Assembly: GCA_942492715.1 (NCBI GenBank)
Contig: CALOFW010000027.1
Location: forward strand, 310,001 to 374,000
Source: Sva-07 sp942492715
Lineage (GTDB): Bacteria; Actinomycetota; Acidimicrobiia; Acidimicrobiales; Ilumatobacteraceae
Direction: 5' to 3'
DNA: 64,000 nucleotides
Both the position numbers and the translations under genes were made by a program. Positions 1 through 9,532 of the stretch are shown here, piece by piece. A model generated the notes under the pieces. That model was not told the origin of the DNA, ran no database searches, and worked only from the letters and a program-made list of their open reading frames with translations. Numbering within the stretch: the stretch's first letter is position 1; each line of letters begins with the position of its first letter.

Positions 1-528
1 GGTTACACCGCCCTGCAGGTGACCTACGGGCACCGCAAGGCGAACAAGCTCACCAAGCCCGCTGCCGGACACTTCGAGAAGGCCGGCGTCGAGCCGGGCA
101 AGCGTCTCGTGGAACTGCGCCTCGACTCGGTCGACGGTTTCGAGGTCGGCCAGGAGCTGACCGTCGAGCAGATCCCCGCCGGCACGATCGTCGACGTCAC
201 CGGCACCAGCCGGGGCAAGGGCTTCGCCGGTGTGATGAAGCGTCACAACTTCGCCGGCCAGCCCGCATCGCACGGCAACAACAAGAGCCACCGCAAGCCC
301 GGCGCCATCGGCTCGTGTGCCTTCCCGGCGCGCGTGTTCAAGGGCCAGCGCATGGCCGGCCACATGGGCCACGAGCAGGTCACCACGCAGAACCTCGAGG
401 TCGTCGAGTGCGACGCCGAGCGCAACCTGCTGCTGATCAAGGGTTCGGTTCCCGGCCCCGCCGGTGGTGTCGTGTTCGTGCGCAACGCCGTCAAGAAGGC
501 CGGACAGCTCGCAGGAAAGGCAGGCTGA
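1..528 (+). CDS. rplC: 50S ribosomal protein L3, 5' end cut off
   Basis: Large-subunit protein L3, which binds 23S rRNA near the peptidyl transferase centre and is needed early in assembly. The frame is open from base 1 (GYTALQV...), so the true start lies upstream and the first roughly 40 residues are missing. The conserved run GTSRGKGFAGVMKRHNF and the following SHGNNKSHRKPGAIG segment are diagnostic for L3. Two bases separate its stop from rplD, as expected for the S10 operon order L3-L4-L23-L2. Confidence 0.97.
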   Translation, partial: GYTALQVTYGHRKANKLTKPAAGHFEKAGVEPGKRLVELRLDSVDGFEVGQELTVEQIPAGTIVDVTGTSRGKGFAGVMKRHNFAGQPASHGNNKSHRKPGAIGSCAFPARVFKGQRMAGHMGHEQVTTQNLEVVECDAERNLLLIKGSVPGPAGGVVFVRNAVKKAGQLAGKAG

Positions 529-530
529 TC

Positions 531-1184
531 ATGGCCGACGTCACACTCAAGACCGCATCCGGCAAGGACTCCGGCACGATCGCCCTCGACGACGAGGTCT
601 TCGGCGTGCAGCCGAACGTGCCCGTCATGCACCAGGTGGTCACCGCACAGCTCGCCGCTCGCCGTTCCGGCACCCAGAGCACCAAGACCCGCGCCGACGT
701 GCGTGGTGGCGGCCGCAAGCCCTACGCCCAGAAGGGCACCGGCAACGCCCGCCAGGGCTCGATCCGTGGCCCGCACTTCTCCGGTGGTGGCGTTGCGCTC
801 GGCCCGAAGCCGCGCAAGTACGACCAGAAGACCCCGAAGAAGATGGTGAAGCTGGCGCTTCGTTCGGCGCTGTCCGATCGCGCCGCCGAGGGCAAGGTCG
901 TCGTCGTCGATGGCTGGGGTTTCGAAGCACCCAGGACCAAGGACGCCAAGGCGGCACTCGGCGCGCTCGGCATCGACGGCACCGCGCTGGTGGTCGTCGG
1001 CCGCGACGACGCTGCTGCCGCCCTGAGCTTCCGCAACCTGCCCAAGGTCCAGATCATCGGCCCGGGCGAACTCAACGCCTACGACGTGCTCTGCAACGAG
1101 TGGATCGTGTTCACCAAGGACGTGCTGCCCGCCGGCACGCCGGTGTCCGACGAGTCGAGCACCAGCGAGAAAGCAGCCAGCTGA
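531..1184 (+). CDS. rplD: 50S ribosomal protein L4
   Basis: L4 (217 aa) lines the exit tunnel of the large subunit. The RGGGRKPYAQKGTGNARQGS loop that reaches into the tunnel is intact. The ATG at 531 follows rplC after only two bases; a longer upstream extension of the frame would overlap rplC and is not L4-like. The stop overlaps the rplW start by one base (TGATG), suggesting translational coupling. The C-terminus carries a short Ser/Thr/Glu-rich tail. In some bacteria L4 represses its own operon; I see no evidence for or against this here because the operon leader is outside the window. Confidence 0.97.
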   Translation: MADVTLKTASGKDSGTIALDDEVFGVQPNVPVMHQVVTAQLAARRSGTQSTKTRADVRGGGRKPYAQKGTGNARQGSIRGPHFSGGGVALGPKPRKYDQKTPKKMVKLALRSALSDRAAEGKVVVVDGWGFEAPRTKDAKAALGALGIDGTALVVVGRDDAAAALSFRNLPKVQIIGPGELNAYDVLCNEWIVFTKDVLPAGTPVSDESSTSEKAAS

Positions 1185-1471
1185 TGAAGGACCCCCGCGA
1201 CATCATCATCGCTCCGGTCGTCTCCGAGAAGAGCTACGCGCTCATCGAGACCGGCGTCTACACGTTCAAGGTGAGCCCGAAGGCCTCCAAGCCCGAGATC
1301 CGCGACGCGGTCGAGGCGATCTGGGGCGTCGAGGTGCTCAAGGTCAACACCCTGAACCGCAACGGCAAGCGCAAGCGCACCCGTGGCACCAACCGCATCG
1401 GTACCCGGCCCGACACGAAGCGGGCCATCGTCACCCTGGCAGCGGGCGAGATCCCGCTGTTCGAGAACTGA
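1184..1471 (+). CDS. rplW: 50S ribosomal protein L23
   Basis: L23 (95 aa) sits at the tunnel exit and is the docking site for trigger factor and SRP. The pattern KDPRDIIIAPVVSEKS at the N-terminus and VNTLNRNGKRKRT in the centre fit the family, and length is normal. Start ATG overlaps the rplD stop by one base. Confidence 0.97.
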   Translation: MKDPRDIIIAPVVSEKSYALIETGVYTFKVSPKASKPEIRDAVEAIWGVEVLKVNTLNRNGKRKRTRGTNRIGTRPDTKRAIVTLAAGEIPLFEN

Positions 1472-1478
1472 GCTGATC

Positions 1479-2315
1479 ATGGCCATTCGTTCCCGCAAGC
1501 CCACCAGCCCCGGCCGTCGCTTCCAGACGAGCTCCGACTTCAGCGAGATCACCAAGACCACGCCGGAGAAGTCGCTGCTCGTCAAGAAGAACAAGACCGG
1601 TGGTCGCAACAGCTACGGCCGCAAGACGTCGCGTCACCGCGGTGGCGGCCACAAGCAGCAGTACCGCATCATCGACTTCAAGCGCGTCAAGGACGGCGTG
1701 ACCGCCAAGGTCGCCGCCATCGAGTACGACCCGAACCGCACCTGCCGCATCGCGCTGCTCCACTACAACGACGGCGAGAAGGCGTACATCCTCGCTCCGC
1801 GTGGACTCAACGTCGGCGACACCGTCGAGAGCGGTCACGGCGCCGACATCAAGCCGGGCAATGCCATGGCGCTGCGCTACATCCCGGTCGGCACCACCGT
1901 TCACAACGTCGAGCTGCGCCCCGGCCAGGGCGGCAAGATCGGCCGCTCGGCCGGTATCGCCGTGCAGCTCGTGGCGAAGGAGGGCGACTACGCAACGCTG
2001 CGCATGCCCTCCACCGAGATGCGTCGCGTGATGATCGACTGTCGAGCCACCGTCGGTGAGGTCGGCAACAGCCAGCACGAACTCGTCAAGATCGGCAAGG
2101 CCGGCCGCAACCGCTGGAAGGGCAAGAAGCCCCAGACCCGTGGTGTCGCCATGAACCCGGTCGACCACCCGCTCGGTGGTGGCGAAGGCCGCACCTCCGG
2201 TGGCCGTCCCGCCGTGTCGCCGTGGGGCAAGCCCGAGAGCCGCACCCGCAACAAGAAGAAGGCGAGTCAGCAGTTGATCATTCGCCGCCGTCGTACGAGC
2301 AAGGGTCGCCGCTGA
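1479..2315 (+). CDS. rplB: 50S ribosomal protein L2
   Basis: L2 (278 aa, usual length) is needed for subunit association and peptidyl transferase activity. The start MAIRSRKPTSPGRRF and the C-terminal conserved segment AMNPVDHPLGGGEGRTSGG, containing the histidine important for activity, are intact. It lies seven bases after rplW in the S10 operon and ends with a basic tail (RRRRTSKGRR). Confidence 0.98.
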   Translation: MAIRSRKPTSPGRRFQTSSDFSEITKTTPEKSLLVKKNKTGGRNSYGRKTSRHRGGGHKQQYRIIDFKRVKDGVTAKVAAIEYDPNRTCRIALLHYNDGEKAYILAPRGLNVGDTVESGHGADIKPGNAMALRYIPVGTTVHNVELRPGQGGKIGRSAGIAVQLVAKEGDYATLRMPSTEMRRVMIDCRATVGEVGNSQHELVKIGKAGRNRWKGKKPQTRGVAMNPVDHPLGGGEGRTSGGRPAVSPWGKPESRTRNKKKASQQLIIRRRRTSKGRR

Positions 2316-2338
2316 CGCGGCAAGGAAGGTAACTCCGC

Positions 2339-2623
2339 ATGTCTCGCAGTCTCAAGAAGGGCCCGTTCGTGGACGACCATCTTCTCAAGAAGATCGACGC
2401 CCAGAACGCCGCCGGCGAGCGCAAGGTCGTCAAGACCTGGTCGCGTCGCTCCACCATCATCCCCGACATGGTCGGCCACACGATCGCCGTCCACGACGGT
2501 CGCAAGCACGTGCCGGTGTACGTCACCGAGTCGATGGTCGGCCACAAGCTCGGGGAGTTCAGCCCCACCCGCACGTTCAAGTTCCACGCGGGCATGGAGC
2601 GCAACTCGAAGGGTCGCCGCTGA
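2339..2623 (+). CDS. rpsS: 30S ribosomal protein S19
   Basis: S19 (94 aa) contacts S13 and the A-site tRNA region in the small-subunit head. The start MSRSLKKGPFVDDHLLKKI is typical. A GGAAGG Shine-Dalgarno sequence precedes the ATG. The stop overlaps the rplV start by one base. Confidence 0.98.
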   Translation: MSRSLKKGPFVDDHLLKKIDAQNAAGERKVVKTWSRRSTIIPDMVGHTIAVHDGRKHVPVYVTESMVGHKLGEFSPTRTFKFHAGMERNSKGRR

Positions 2624-3353
2624 TGACCGGACCGAAGCTCAACGAGAAGTCGTTCGTCGTCGGCGAGCGCTCGGGCACGAAGGCCACTGCTCGCTACGTG
2701 CGTGCGTCGGCCTCGAAGGCCCGCGCCGTGCTCGACCTCATCCGCGGTCTCGACGTGCGCAGCGCCGACGAGGTGCTGCAGTTCACCGATCGCCACATCG
2801 CCCGTGACGTCCGCAAGGTGCTCGCCAGTGCCGTCGCCAACGCCGTCAACAACGACGACCAGGACGCCGACGAGTTGTACGTCGTCGCCTGTTTCGCCGA
2901 CGAGGGCCCGACGCTCAAGCGGTTCCGGCCTCGTGCCCGTGGCCGTGCGACACGGATCAACAAGCGCAGCTGTCACATCACGGTCATCGTCGCCCGCATG
3001 AGCGACGACCGCCTCGCCATCATCCAGGCCCGCCAGGAGCGCGCCGGTGGCAGCGGCGGCCGTGGTCGTCCGCAGTCGAGCGCCGCCAGCCGCCGCGCCC
3101 GTGTCGAGCGCAGCCGCCAGCAGGCAGCCGAGACGACCGACACGACCGACGATGTCGTCGACGCCGAGATCATCGACGAGACGACCGACGCCACCGAGGC
3201 GGAGGTCATCGAGTCTCCGGAAGCCGACGTGACCGACGACGCAGCAACCGACGACGAAGCAACCGATGACGCTGCGACGGCCGATGCCGACGCAGTCGAA
3301 GCAGCAACCGATGCCGACGTCGCCGACGCCGACGACGAGGGAGCCACCAAGTA

Positions 3354-3354
<1 letters not shown>
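2623..3354 (+). CDS. rplV: 50S ribosomal protein L22 with long acidic C-terminal tail
   Basis: The first roughly 125 residues are a normal L22 (KATARYVRASASKARAVLDLI at the start, FRPRARGRATRINKRSCHITV at the end of the fold, with the tunnel-lining beta hairpin). About 118 further residues follow: first a basic Ser/Arg/Gly-rich stretch, then a strongly acidic region of repeated Thr-Asp, Ala-Asp and Glu residues. L22 is usually 110-120 aa, so the gene is about twice normal size. The tail is low-complexity and probably disordered; its function is unknown. It overlaps rpsC by one base (TAATG). Confidence 0.95.
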
Positions 3355-4235
<881 letters not shown>

Positions 4236-4248
4236 AAGGGGACGAACC

Positions 4249-4665
4249 ATGCTGATGCCTCGCAAGGTCGCCCATCGAAAGCACCACCGCGGTCGCACCA
4301 AGGGCCTCACGAAGGGCGGCTCCGGACTGAACTTCGGTGAGTACGGGATCCAGGCACTCGAGCCGGGTTGGCTGACCGCCCGCCAGATCGAGGCCGCCCG
4401 TATCGCGATGACCCGCTCGATCAAGCGCGGCGGCAAGGTCTGGATCAACGTGTTCCCGGACAAGCCGGTCACGAAGAAGCCGGCCGAGACCCGCATGGGC
4501 TCCGGCAAGGGCAACCCCGAGTTCTGGGTGGCGGTCGTCAGGCCGGGACGGACGCTCTTCGAGCTGTCGTACCCGAACGAGGATCTCGCCAAGGAAGCGC
4601 TCAACAAGGCGATCCAGAAGCTCCCGATCAAGGCCCGCATCATCACCCGTGAGGAGGAGATCTGA
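4249..4665 (+). CDS. rplP: 50S ribosomal protein L16
   Basis: L16 (138 aa, normal) organises the A-site region of the large subunit. MLMPRKVAHRKHHRGRTKG at the N-terminus and RMGSGKGNPEFWVAVVRPG in the middle are diagnostic. The ATG follows an AAAGGGGA Shine-Dalgarno sequence. The S3-L16-L29-S17 order is canonical. Confidence 0.97.
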   Translation: MLMPRKVAHRKHHRGRTKGLTKGGSGLNFGEYGIQALEPGWLTARQIEAARIAMTRSIKRGGKVWINVFPDKPVTKKPAETRMGSGKGNPEFWVAVVRPGRTLFELSYPNEDLAKEALNKAIQKLPIKARIITREEEI

Positions 4666-4666
4666 C

Positions 4667-4879
4667 ATGGCCAAGAAGAACGACCTCGTCGAACTCAGCC
4701 TCGGTGAGCTCATCGACGAACTGAAGGCCACCAAGCAGGAGGCGCTCAACCTGCGCTTCCGCAACGCGACCGGCCAGCTCGAGAACACCGCCGAGATCGG
4801 CAAGGTGCGCAAGCAGGTCGCTCGTATCAACACCCTCATCCGCCAGCGCGAGATCGCTGCGGCCGAGGCCGGACAGTGA
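4667..4879 (+). CDS. rpmC: 50S ribosomal protein L29
   Basis: L29 (70 aa) sits by L23 at the tunnel exit. The LRFRNATGQLENTAEIGKVR helix is the family signature. I chose ATG 4667 over an in-frame GTG at 4649, because that GTG lies inside the GAGGAGGAGA Shine-Dalgarno region. The stop overlaps the GTG of rpsQ by four bases (GTGA). Confidence 0.95.
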   Translation: MAKKNDLVELSLGELIDELKATKQEALNLRFRNATGQLENTAEIGKVRKQVARINTLIRQREIAAAEAGQ

Positions 4880-5184
4880 GTGACTCCGACATGCCAGAAG
4901 CAACCCCCACATCAACGGCCACCGAGACGCCGGAGCGCAACGTGCGCAAGACCCGCGAGGGCACGGTCGTCTCGAACGCCATGGACAAGACGGCCGTCGT
5001 GGCCGTCGTCGACCGCGTGCGTCACGCCAAGTACAACAAGTTCGTGCTGCGCACGAAGAAGCTGTACGCCCACGACGAGACCAACGACGCCGGTGTCGGC
5101 GACAAGGTCCGCGTGATGGAGACCCGTCCGCTCAGCAAGAACAAGCGCTGGCGCATCACCGACATCCTGGAGCGTGCGAAGTGA
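4876..5184 (+). CDS. rpsQ: 30S ribosomal protein S17
   Basis: S17 (102 aa) is an early-binding small-subunit protein of the OB-fold type. The core GTVVSNAMDKTAVVAVVDR and the C-terminal VRVMETRPLSKNKRWRI are typical. The GTG start overlaps rpmC by four bases; an ATG at 4891 is an alternative that would trim five residues. The first about 20 residues are a Thr/Pro/Glu-rich extension. Confidence 0.93.
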   Translation: MSDSDMPEATPTSTATETPERNVRKTREGTVVSNAMDKTAVVAVVDRVRHAKYNKFVLRTKKLYAHDETNDAGVGDKVRVMETRPLSKNKRWRITDILERAK

Positions 5185-5212
5185 GCTTGCGAACGGAAGA
5201 GGAGGTGGCACA

Positions 5213-5581
5213 GTGATCCAGCAGGAATCCCGACTCCGGGTCGCCGACAACTCCGGCGCCAAGGAAGTGCTCTGCATCAAGGTCCTCGGTGGCACCCGCC
5301 GTCGCTACGCCTCGATCGGCGACATCTTCGTCGCCACGGTCAAGGATGCGATGCCCGGCGCCGCTGTCAAGAAGGGCGAAGTCGTCAAGTGCGTCGTCGT
5401 GCGCACCAAGAAGGAGAAGCGTCGTCCCGACGGCAGCTACATCCGCTTCGACGAGAACGCGGCTGTCCTGATCAAGGACGACCTGACGCCACGCGGCACC
5501 CGTATCTTCGGCCCGGTGGGCCGTGAGCTGCGCGACCGCAAGTTCATGCGCATCGTGTCGCTGGCACCGGAGGTGTTGTGA
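5213..5581 (+). CDS. rplN: 50S ribosomal protein L14
   Basis: L14 (122 aa, exactly the family length) lies at the subunit interface. GTG start at 5213 gives the classical IQQESRLRVADNSGAKE N-terminus and is preceded by a strong GAGGAGG Shine-Dalgarno sequence; an in-frame GTG-type extension further upstream would overlap rpsQ and is not L14-like. Confidence 0.97.
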   Translation: MIQQESRLRVADNSGAKEVLCIKVLGGTRRRYASIGDIFVATVKDAMPGAAVKKGEVVKCVVVRTKKEKRRPDGSYIRFDENAAVLIKDDLTPRGTRIFGPVGRELRDRKFMRIVSLAPEVL

Positions 5582-5582
5582 G

Positions 5583-5888
5583 ATGAAGTTGAAGAAGGGT
5601 GACACCGTCGAGGTGATCACCGGCAAGGACAAGGGCAAGCAGGGCGAGATCGCCTTCGTCTTCCCCAAGACCAACAAGATCATCGTCAACGGCATCAACG
5701 TTGCGTCGAAGCACCAGAAGGCTCGCCGCGCCAACGAGGCCGGCGGCATCATCGAGAAGGACCTTCCCCTCGACGCCAGCAACGTCATGCTGGTCCACAA
5801 GGGCAAGAAGGTCCGCGTCGGCTACCAGACCAAGGACGACGGCACGAAGGTGCGCATCGCCCGACCGAGTGGAGAGGTGATCGGATGA
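5583..5888 (+). CDS. rplX: 50S ribosomal protein L24
   Basis: L24 (101 aa) initiates large-subunit assembly. It has the KOW motif KKGDTVEVITGKDKGKQGEI at residues 4-23. The start at 5583 directly follows the rplN stop; the stop overlaps the rplE ATG by four bases (ATGA). Confidence 0.96.
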   Translation: MKLKKGDTVEVITGKDKGKQGEIAFVFPKTNKIIVNGINVASKHQKARRANEAGGIIEKDLPLDASNVMLVHKGKKVRVGYQTKDDGTKVRIARPSGEVIG

Positions 5889-6532
5889 GCACCGCGACCG
5901 CAACCCCTGACACCAAGACCGAGATCCCGCGTCTCAAGGCGCGGTACAACGACGAGGTCAAGGCCAAGCTGCAGGAGGAACTGGGCATCCAGAACGTCAT
6001 GCAGGTGCCGAACCTCGAGAAGATCGTGATCAACATGGGCGTCGGCCGAGCCGCCGGCCAGCCGTCGCTCATCGAGGGCTGCGTCGCCGACCTCACGGTG
6101 ATCTCGGGCCAGAAGCCCGTCGTCACCAAGGCCCGCACCTCGATCGCCAACTTCAAGCTCCGCGAGGGCCAGGCCATCGGTGTCAAGGTCACCCTGCGTG
6201 GCGACCGCATGTGGGAGTTCCTCGACCGTCTGATCTCGGTCGCCATCCCCCGTATCCGCGACTTCCGCGGTCTCCCCGCCAACTCGTGGGACGGCCACGG
6301 CAACTACACCTTCGGTCTCAACGAGCAGACGATGTTCGCCGAGATCGACCCCGACAAGGCCGACCAGCCGCGCGGCATGGACATCACGATCGTCACGACG
6401 GCACAGGACAACGAGAGCGGCAAGGCGCTGCTCGAGGCCTACGGCTTCCCCTTCAAGAAGGGCGCCGACGCCGACAACGAGCCGCGCAAGAAGAAGAACC
6501 GTGGCCCTCGCTACGGCGGCAAGAAGAAGTGA
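5885..6532 (+). CDS. rplE: 50S ribosomal protein L5
   Basis: L5 (215 aa) binds 5S rRNA and contacts P-site tRNA. The PRLKARYNDEVKAKLQEE start, IVINMGVGRA, and RDFRGLPANSWDGHGNY are strongly conserved. A basic lysine-rich C-terminal tail of about 25 residues extends past the usual end. Confidence 0.97.
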   Translation: MSTATATPDTKTEIPRLKARYNDEVKAKLQEELGIQNVMQVPNLEKIVINMGVGRAAGQPSLIEGCVADLTVISGQKPVVTKARTSIANFKLREGQAIGVKVTLRGDRMWEFLDRLISVAIPRIRDFRGLPANSWDGHGNYTFGLNEQTMFAEIDPDKADQPRGMDITIVTTAQDNESGKALLEAYGFPFKKGADADNEPRKKKNRGPRYGGKKK

Positions 6533-6547
6533 ACCGAGGCGACTGAC

Positions 6548-6733
6548 ATGGCAAAGAAAGCACTGATCAACAAGGCCAACGCGAAGCCGAAGTTCAAGGT
6601 TCGCGGCTACACCCGCTGCCGGCGCTGCGGCCGCGCCCGTTCGGTCTACCGCAAGTTCGGCCTCTGCCGTGTGTGTCTGCGCGAGCTCGCACACGCCGGC
6701 GAGATCCCCGGTCTGACGAAGTCGAGCTGGTGA
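6548..6733 (+). CDS. rpsZ: 30S ribosomal protein S14, zinc-binding type Z
   Basis: Short S14 (61 aa) of the zinc-ribbon form. Two CxxC pairs, CRRC (24-27) and CRVC (40-43), can hold one zinc ion. Many actinobacteria also have a zinc-free S14 paralogue elsewhere for zinc starvation; that cannot be tested here. Position between rplE and rpsH is canonical. Confidence 0.97.
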   Translation: MAKKALINKANAKPKFKVRGYTRCRRCGRARSVYRKFGLCRVCLRELAHAGEIPGLTKSSW

Positions 6734-6746
6734 GGAGACAACCATC

Positions 6747-7148
6747 ATGATGACCGATCCCATCGCCGACATGCTCACGCGGGTCCGCAACGCGAACACC
6801 GCCAAGCACGACGAGGTGCGCATGCCCTCGTCCAAGCAGAAGGTCGCACTCGCCGAGGTCCTCCGCAAGGAGGGTTACATCGAGAGCTTCGAGACCGCGC
6901 CGTCACCCAAGGGTGTCGGCGAGGTGCTGACCATCAAGATGAAGTACTCGCCCGATCGTGACCGCACGATCATGGGCCTGCGTCGCATCTCGACGCCGGG
7001 CCTGCGCGTGTACCGCAACGCCGGCACCGTCCCCCGAGTTCTCGGTGGCCTCGGCGTCGCCGTCCTGTCCACCTCCCAGGGCCTCATGACCGACCGCGAG
7101 GCGCGCAAGCGCAACGTCGGCGGCGAGGTCATGTGTTACGTCTGGTGA
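6747..7148 (+). CDS. rpsH: 30S ribosomal protein S8
   Basis: S8 (133 aa) binds 16S rRNA helix 21 and in some bacteria represses the spc operon. TDPIADMLTRVRNAN at the start and STSQGLMTDREARKRNVGGE at the end are diagnostic. Two adjacent ATG codons (6747, 6750) are both possible starts. Confidence 0.97.
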   Translation: MMTDPIADMLTRVRNANTAKHDEVRMPSSKQKVALAEVLRKEGYIESFETAPSPKGVGEVLTIKMKYSPDRDRTIMGLRRISTPGLRVYRNAGTVPRVLGGLGVAVLSTSQGLMTDREARKRNVGGEVMCYVW

Positions 7149-7178
7149 TCCGGGCCGGGAAGAGAGAGAAGTAGAGAC

Positions 7179-7721
7179 ATGTCTCGAATCGGAAAAGCAC
7201 CCATCACGGTTCCGGCCGGCGTCGATGTGAAGATCGACGGTCGCACCATCTCGGTCAAGGGTCCCAAGGGCACTCTCGAGCGCGAGATCCCCGGCACGAT
7301 CACCATCTCGCAGGACGGCGACACGCTGACCTGCGAGCGCCCGAACGACGAGAACAGGACCAAGGCGATGCACGGGCTCACCCGCAGCCTCGTGAACAAC
7401 ATGGTCATCGGCGTCACCGACGGGTTCAAGAAGGAGCTCGAGATCGTCGGCGTCGGCTACCGCGCCGAAGCCCAGGGTCCGAACGCCCTGCGACTCAACC
7501 TGGGATTCAGCCACTCGGTCGACGTCAAGGCTCCCGAGGGCATCGCCTTCGAGGTGCCGGCGCAGACCCAGGTGATCGTCACCGGTATCGACAAGGAAGT
7601 GGTCGGCCAGGTGGCCGCCAACATCCGCAGCATCCGCAAGCCCGAGCCGTACAAGGGCAAGGGCGTCCGCTACGCGGGCGAGCGTGTGGTGCGCAAGGCC
7701 GGCAAGGCCGGAAAGAAGTAA
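7179..7721 (+). CDS. rplF: 50S ribosomal protein L6
   Basis: L6 (180 aa) lies near the factor-binding site. MSRIGKAPITVPAGV at the N-terminus and the C-terminal signature PEPYKGKGVRYAGE are intact. Length is normal. It is preceded by a purine-rich GAGAGAGAAG stretch that can serve as ribosome binding site. Confidence 0.97.
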   Translation: MSRIGKAPITVPAGVDVKIDGRTISVKGPKGTLEREIPGTITISQDGDTLTCERPNDENRTKAMHGLTRSLVNNMVIGVTDGFKKELEIVGVGYRAEAQGPNALRLNLGFSHSVDVKAPEGIAFEVPAQTQVIVTGIDKEVVGQVAANIRSIRKPEPYKGKGVRYAGERVVRKAGKAGKK

Positions 7722-7732
7722 CGGAGCGTCTC

Positions 7733-8101
7733 ATGACCAAGATCGCCGAAGTACGTCGCAGTGGCCGCATCCGCCGCCACCGTCGCGTCCGCAAGAAGAT
7801 CCACGGCACCGCTGCACGTCCGCGCATGGCCGTGTTCCGGTCCAACAAACACCTGTCGGTGCAGTTGATCGATGACGACGCCGGCACCACGCTGGCCGCC
7901 GCCTCGACCAACGAGGCCGACCTGCGTTCGGCCGGTTCCGGCTCGAGCGTCGAGGCCGCGACGCGCGTCGGCCAACTGATCGCCGAACGTGCGAAGGCCG
8001 CCGGTGTCGACAAGGTCGTGTTCGACCGCGGTGGGTTCGCCTACCACGGCCGCATCGCCGCCGTTGCCGCCGCCGCCCGTGAAGCAGGACTGGAGTTCTG
8101 A
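7733..8101 (+). CDS. rplR: 50S ribosomal protein L18
   Basis: L18 (122 aa) binds 5S rRNA with L5. RRHRRVRKKIHGTAARPRM and the C-terminal FDRGGFAYHGRIAAVA are typical. The stop overlaps the rpsE start by one base (TGATG). Confidence 0.97.
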   Translation: MTKIAEVRRSGRIRRHRRVRKKIHGTAARPRMAVFRSNKHLSVQLIDDDAGTTLAAASTNEADLRSAGSGSSVEAATRVGQLIAERAKAAGVDKVVFDRGGFAYHGRIAAVAAAAREAGLEF

Positions 8102-8736
8102 TGTCGTTCCCGATGAACAGTGACAACCGCGGCGGTGGCCGCGACAACCGTGGAGGCGGCCGCGACGGTCGTGACGGCGACGACAGCGGGCTGCGCGAGT
8201 CGCGTGTGATCACGATCAACCGTGTCGCCAAGGTCGTCAAGGGCGGCCGGCGGTTCTCCTTCACCGCGCTCGTGGTGATCGGCGACGGCAACGGCCGTGT
8301 CGGTCTCGGCTACGGCAAGGCAAAGGAAGTCCCGCTCGCCATCCAGAAGGGCACCGAGGAAGCCAAGCGCAACCTCTTCGAGGTGCCGATGGCCGGCAGC
8401 ACGATCATCCATCCCGTCCTCGGCACGACCGGCGGCGGCAAGGTCATGATGAAGCCCGCCGCACCCGGTACCGGCGTGATCGCCGGCGGTGCCGCTCGCG
8501 TCATCCTGGAAGAGGCCGGCGTGCACGACGTGCTCTGCAAGTCGCTCGGCTCCGCCAACCACATCAACGTCGCCCGCGCCACCGTCGCCGGGCTCAAGTC
8601 GCTGCAGCGTCCCGATGAGATCGCCGCTCGCCGCGGCCTGCCCGCCGACGAGTTCGTGCCGAAGGGTCTGCTCAACGCCTACAACGAGCGCCAGAAGTCC
8701 CGTGCCGGCGCTGCCACCGCTGGGAGCGCGCAATGA
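8101..8736 (+). CDS. rpsE: 30S ribosomal protein S5
   Basis: S5 (211 aa) acts in decoding accuracy and mRNA unwinding. The core begins near residue 32 with ESRVITINRVAKVVKGGRRF; GYGKAKEVPLAIQKG is the signature loop. The first about 30 residues are a disordered Gly/Arg/Asp-rich extension with repeated GGGRD units. Stop overlaps rpmD by four bases. Confidence 0.97.
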   Translation: MSFPMNSDNRGGGRDNRGGGRDGRDGDDSGLRESRVITINRVAKVVKGGRRFSFTALVVIGDGNGRVGLGYGKAKEVPLAIQKGTEEAKRNLFEVPMAGSTIIHPVLGTTGGGKVMMKPAAPGTGVIAGGAARVILEEAGVHDVLCKSLGSANHINVARATVAGLKSLQRPDEIAARRGLPADEFVPKGLLNAYNERQKSRAGAATAGSAQ

Positions 8737-8960
8737 GCCAGTCCGCCACCAACGCAGGCACGATCACCGTCACGCAGGTCAAGTCGTCGATCGGCACGAA
8801 GCCCAAGCACCGCGGCACGCTCCGGGCGCTCGGGCTCGGCAAGATCGGCTCGACCAACACCCTGCCCGACCGCCCCGAGATCCGCGGCATGCTCGCTCGG
8901 GTACCCCACCTGATCGACGTCGCCGAGTCGGCCGACGCGGCCGCCAAGAAGGAGAGCTGA
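8733..8960 (+). CDS. rpmD: 50S ribosomal protein L30
   Basis: L30 (75 aa). TVTQVKSSIGTKPKHRGTLR and LGLGKIGSTNTLPDRPEIRG fit the family. It overlaps rpsE by four bases and stands two bases before rplO, the normal S5-L30-L15 order. Confidence 0.96.
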   Translation: MSQSATNAGTITVTQVKSSIGTKPKHRGTLRALGLGKIGSTNTLPDRPEIRGMLARVPHLIDVAESADAAAKKES

Positions 8961-8962
8961 CC

Positions 8963-9475
8963 ATGCAGGTCCACGATCTCGCACCGTCGCCCGGTGCCAC
9001 CAAGAACGCCAAGCGCGTCGGTCGCGGTACCGGCGGCAAGGGCGGCAAGACCGCCGGCCGCGGCAGCAAGGGCCAGCGTGCTCGCAACACCGTCGCCCGC
9101 GGCTTCGAGGGTGGTCAGACCCCCCTCAAGCAGCGCGTCCCGAAGCTGAAGGGGTTCAACAACCCGTTCCGCGTCGAGTACCAGGCGGTCAACCTCCACA
9201 CGCTCGGCGACCTCGTCGAGAAGACCGGCTCGTCAACGGTCGACCCCGAGGTGCTCGTCGCGCACGGTGTCGTGCGCAAGAAGTCGTTCGTCAAGGTGCT
9301 CGCCCGTGGCGAGATCTCGACGAAGGTCGATCTGCACGTCCATGCGATCTCCTCCGCCGCTGAAGCCGCCGTGACGGCCGCAGGCGGTACGGTCACCCTG
9401 ATCGAACTGCCCTTCCGCGAAGAGGGCAAGGCCGGTCGACCGGCCGTCAAGGGCAACCAGTTCGCCAACCGCTGA
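8963..9475 (+). CDS. rplO: 50S ribosomal protein L15
   Basis: L15 (170 aa) is a late-assembly large-subunit protein. The glycine-rich N-terminus (RVGRGTGGKGGKTAGRGSKG) and GFEGGQTPLKQRVPKLKGF are diagnostic. The ATG at 8963 gives the expected MQVHDLAPSPGA start; longer versions of the frame overlap rpsE and are not L15-like. It is followed by secY, as in most spc operons. Confidence 0.96.
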   Translation: MQVHDLAPSPGATKNAKRVGRGTGGKGGKTAGRGSKGQRARNTVARGFEGGQTPLKQRVPKLKGFNNPFRVEYQAVNLHTLGDLVEKTGSSTVDPEVLVAHGVVRKKSFVKVLARGEISTKVDLHVHAISSAAEAAVTAAGGTVTLIELPFREEGKAGRPAVKGNQFANR

Positions 9476-9532
9476 TCGCTCGCACGAGCACCGTCAGCAC
9501 CAACCGCACGACGTGAAGAAGGACCTCCCCGC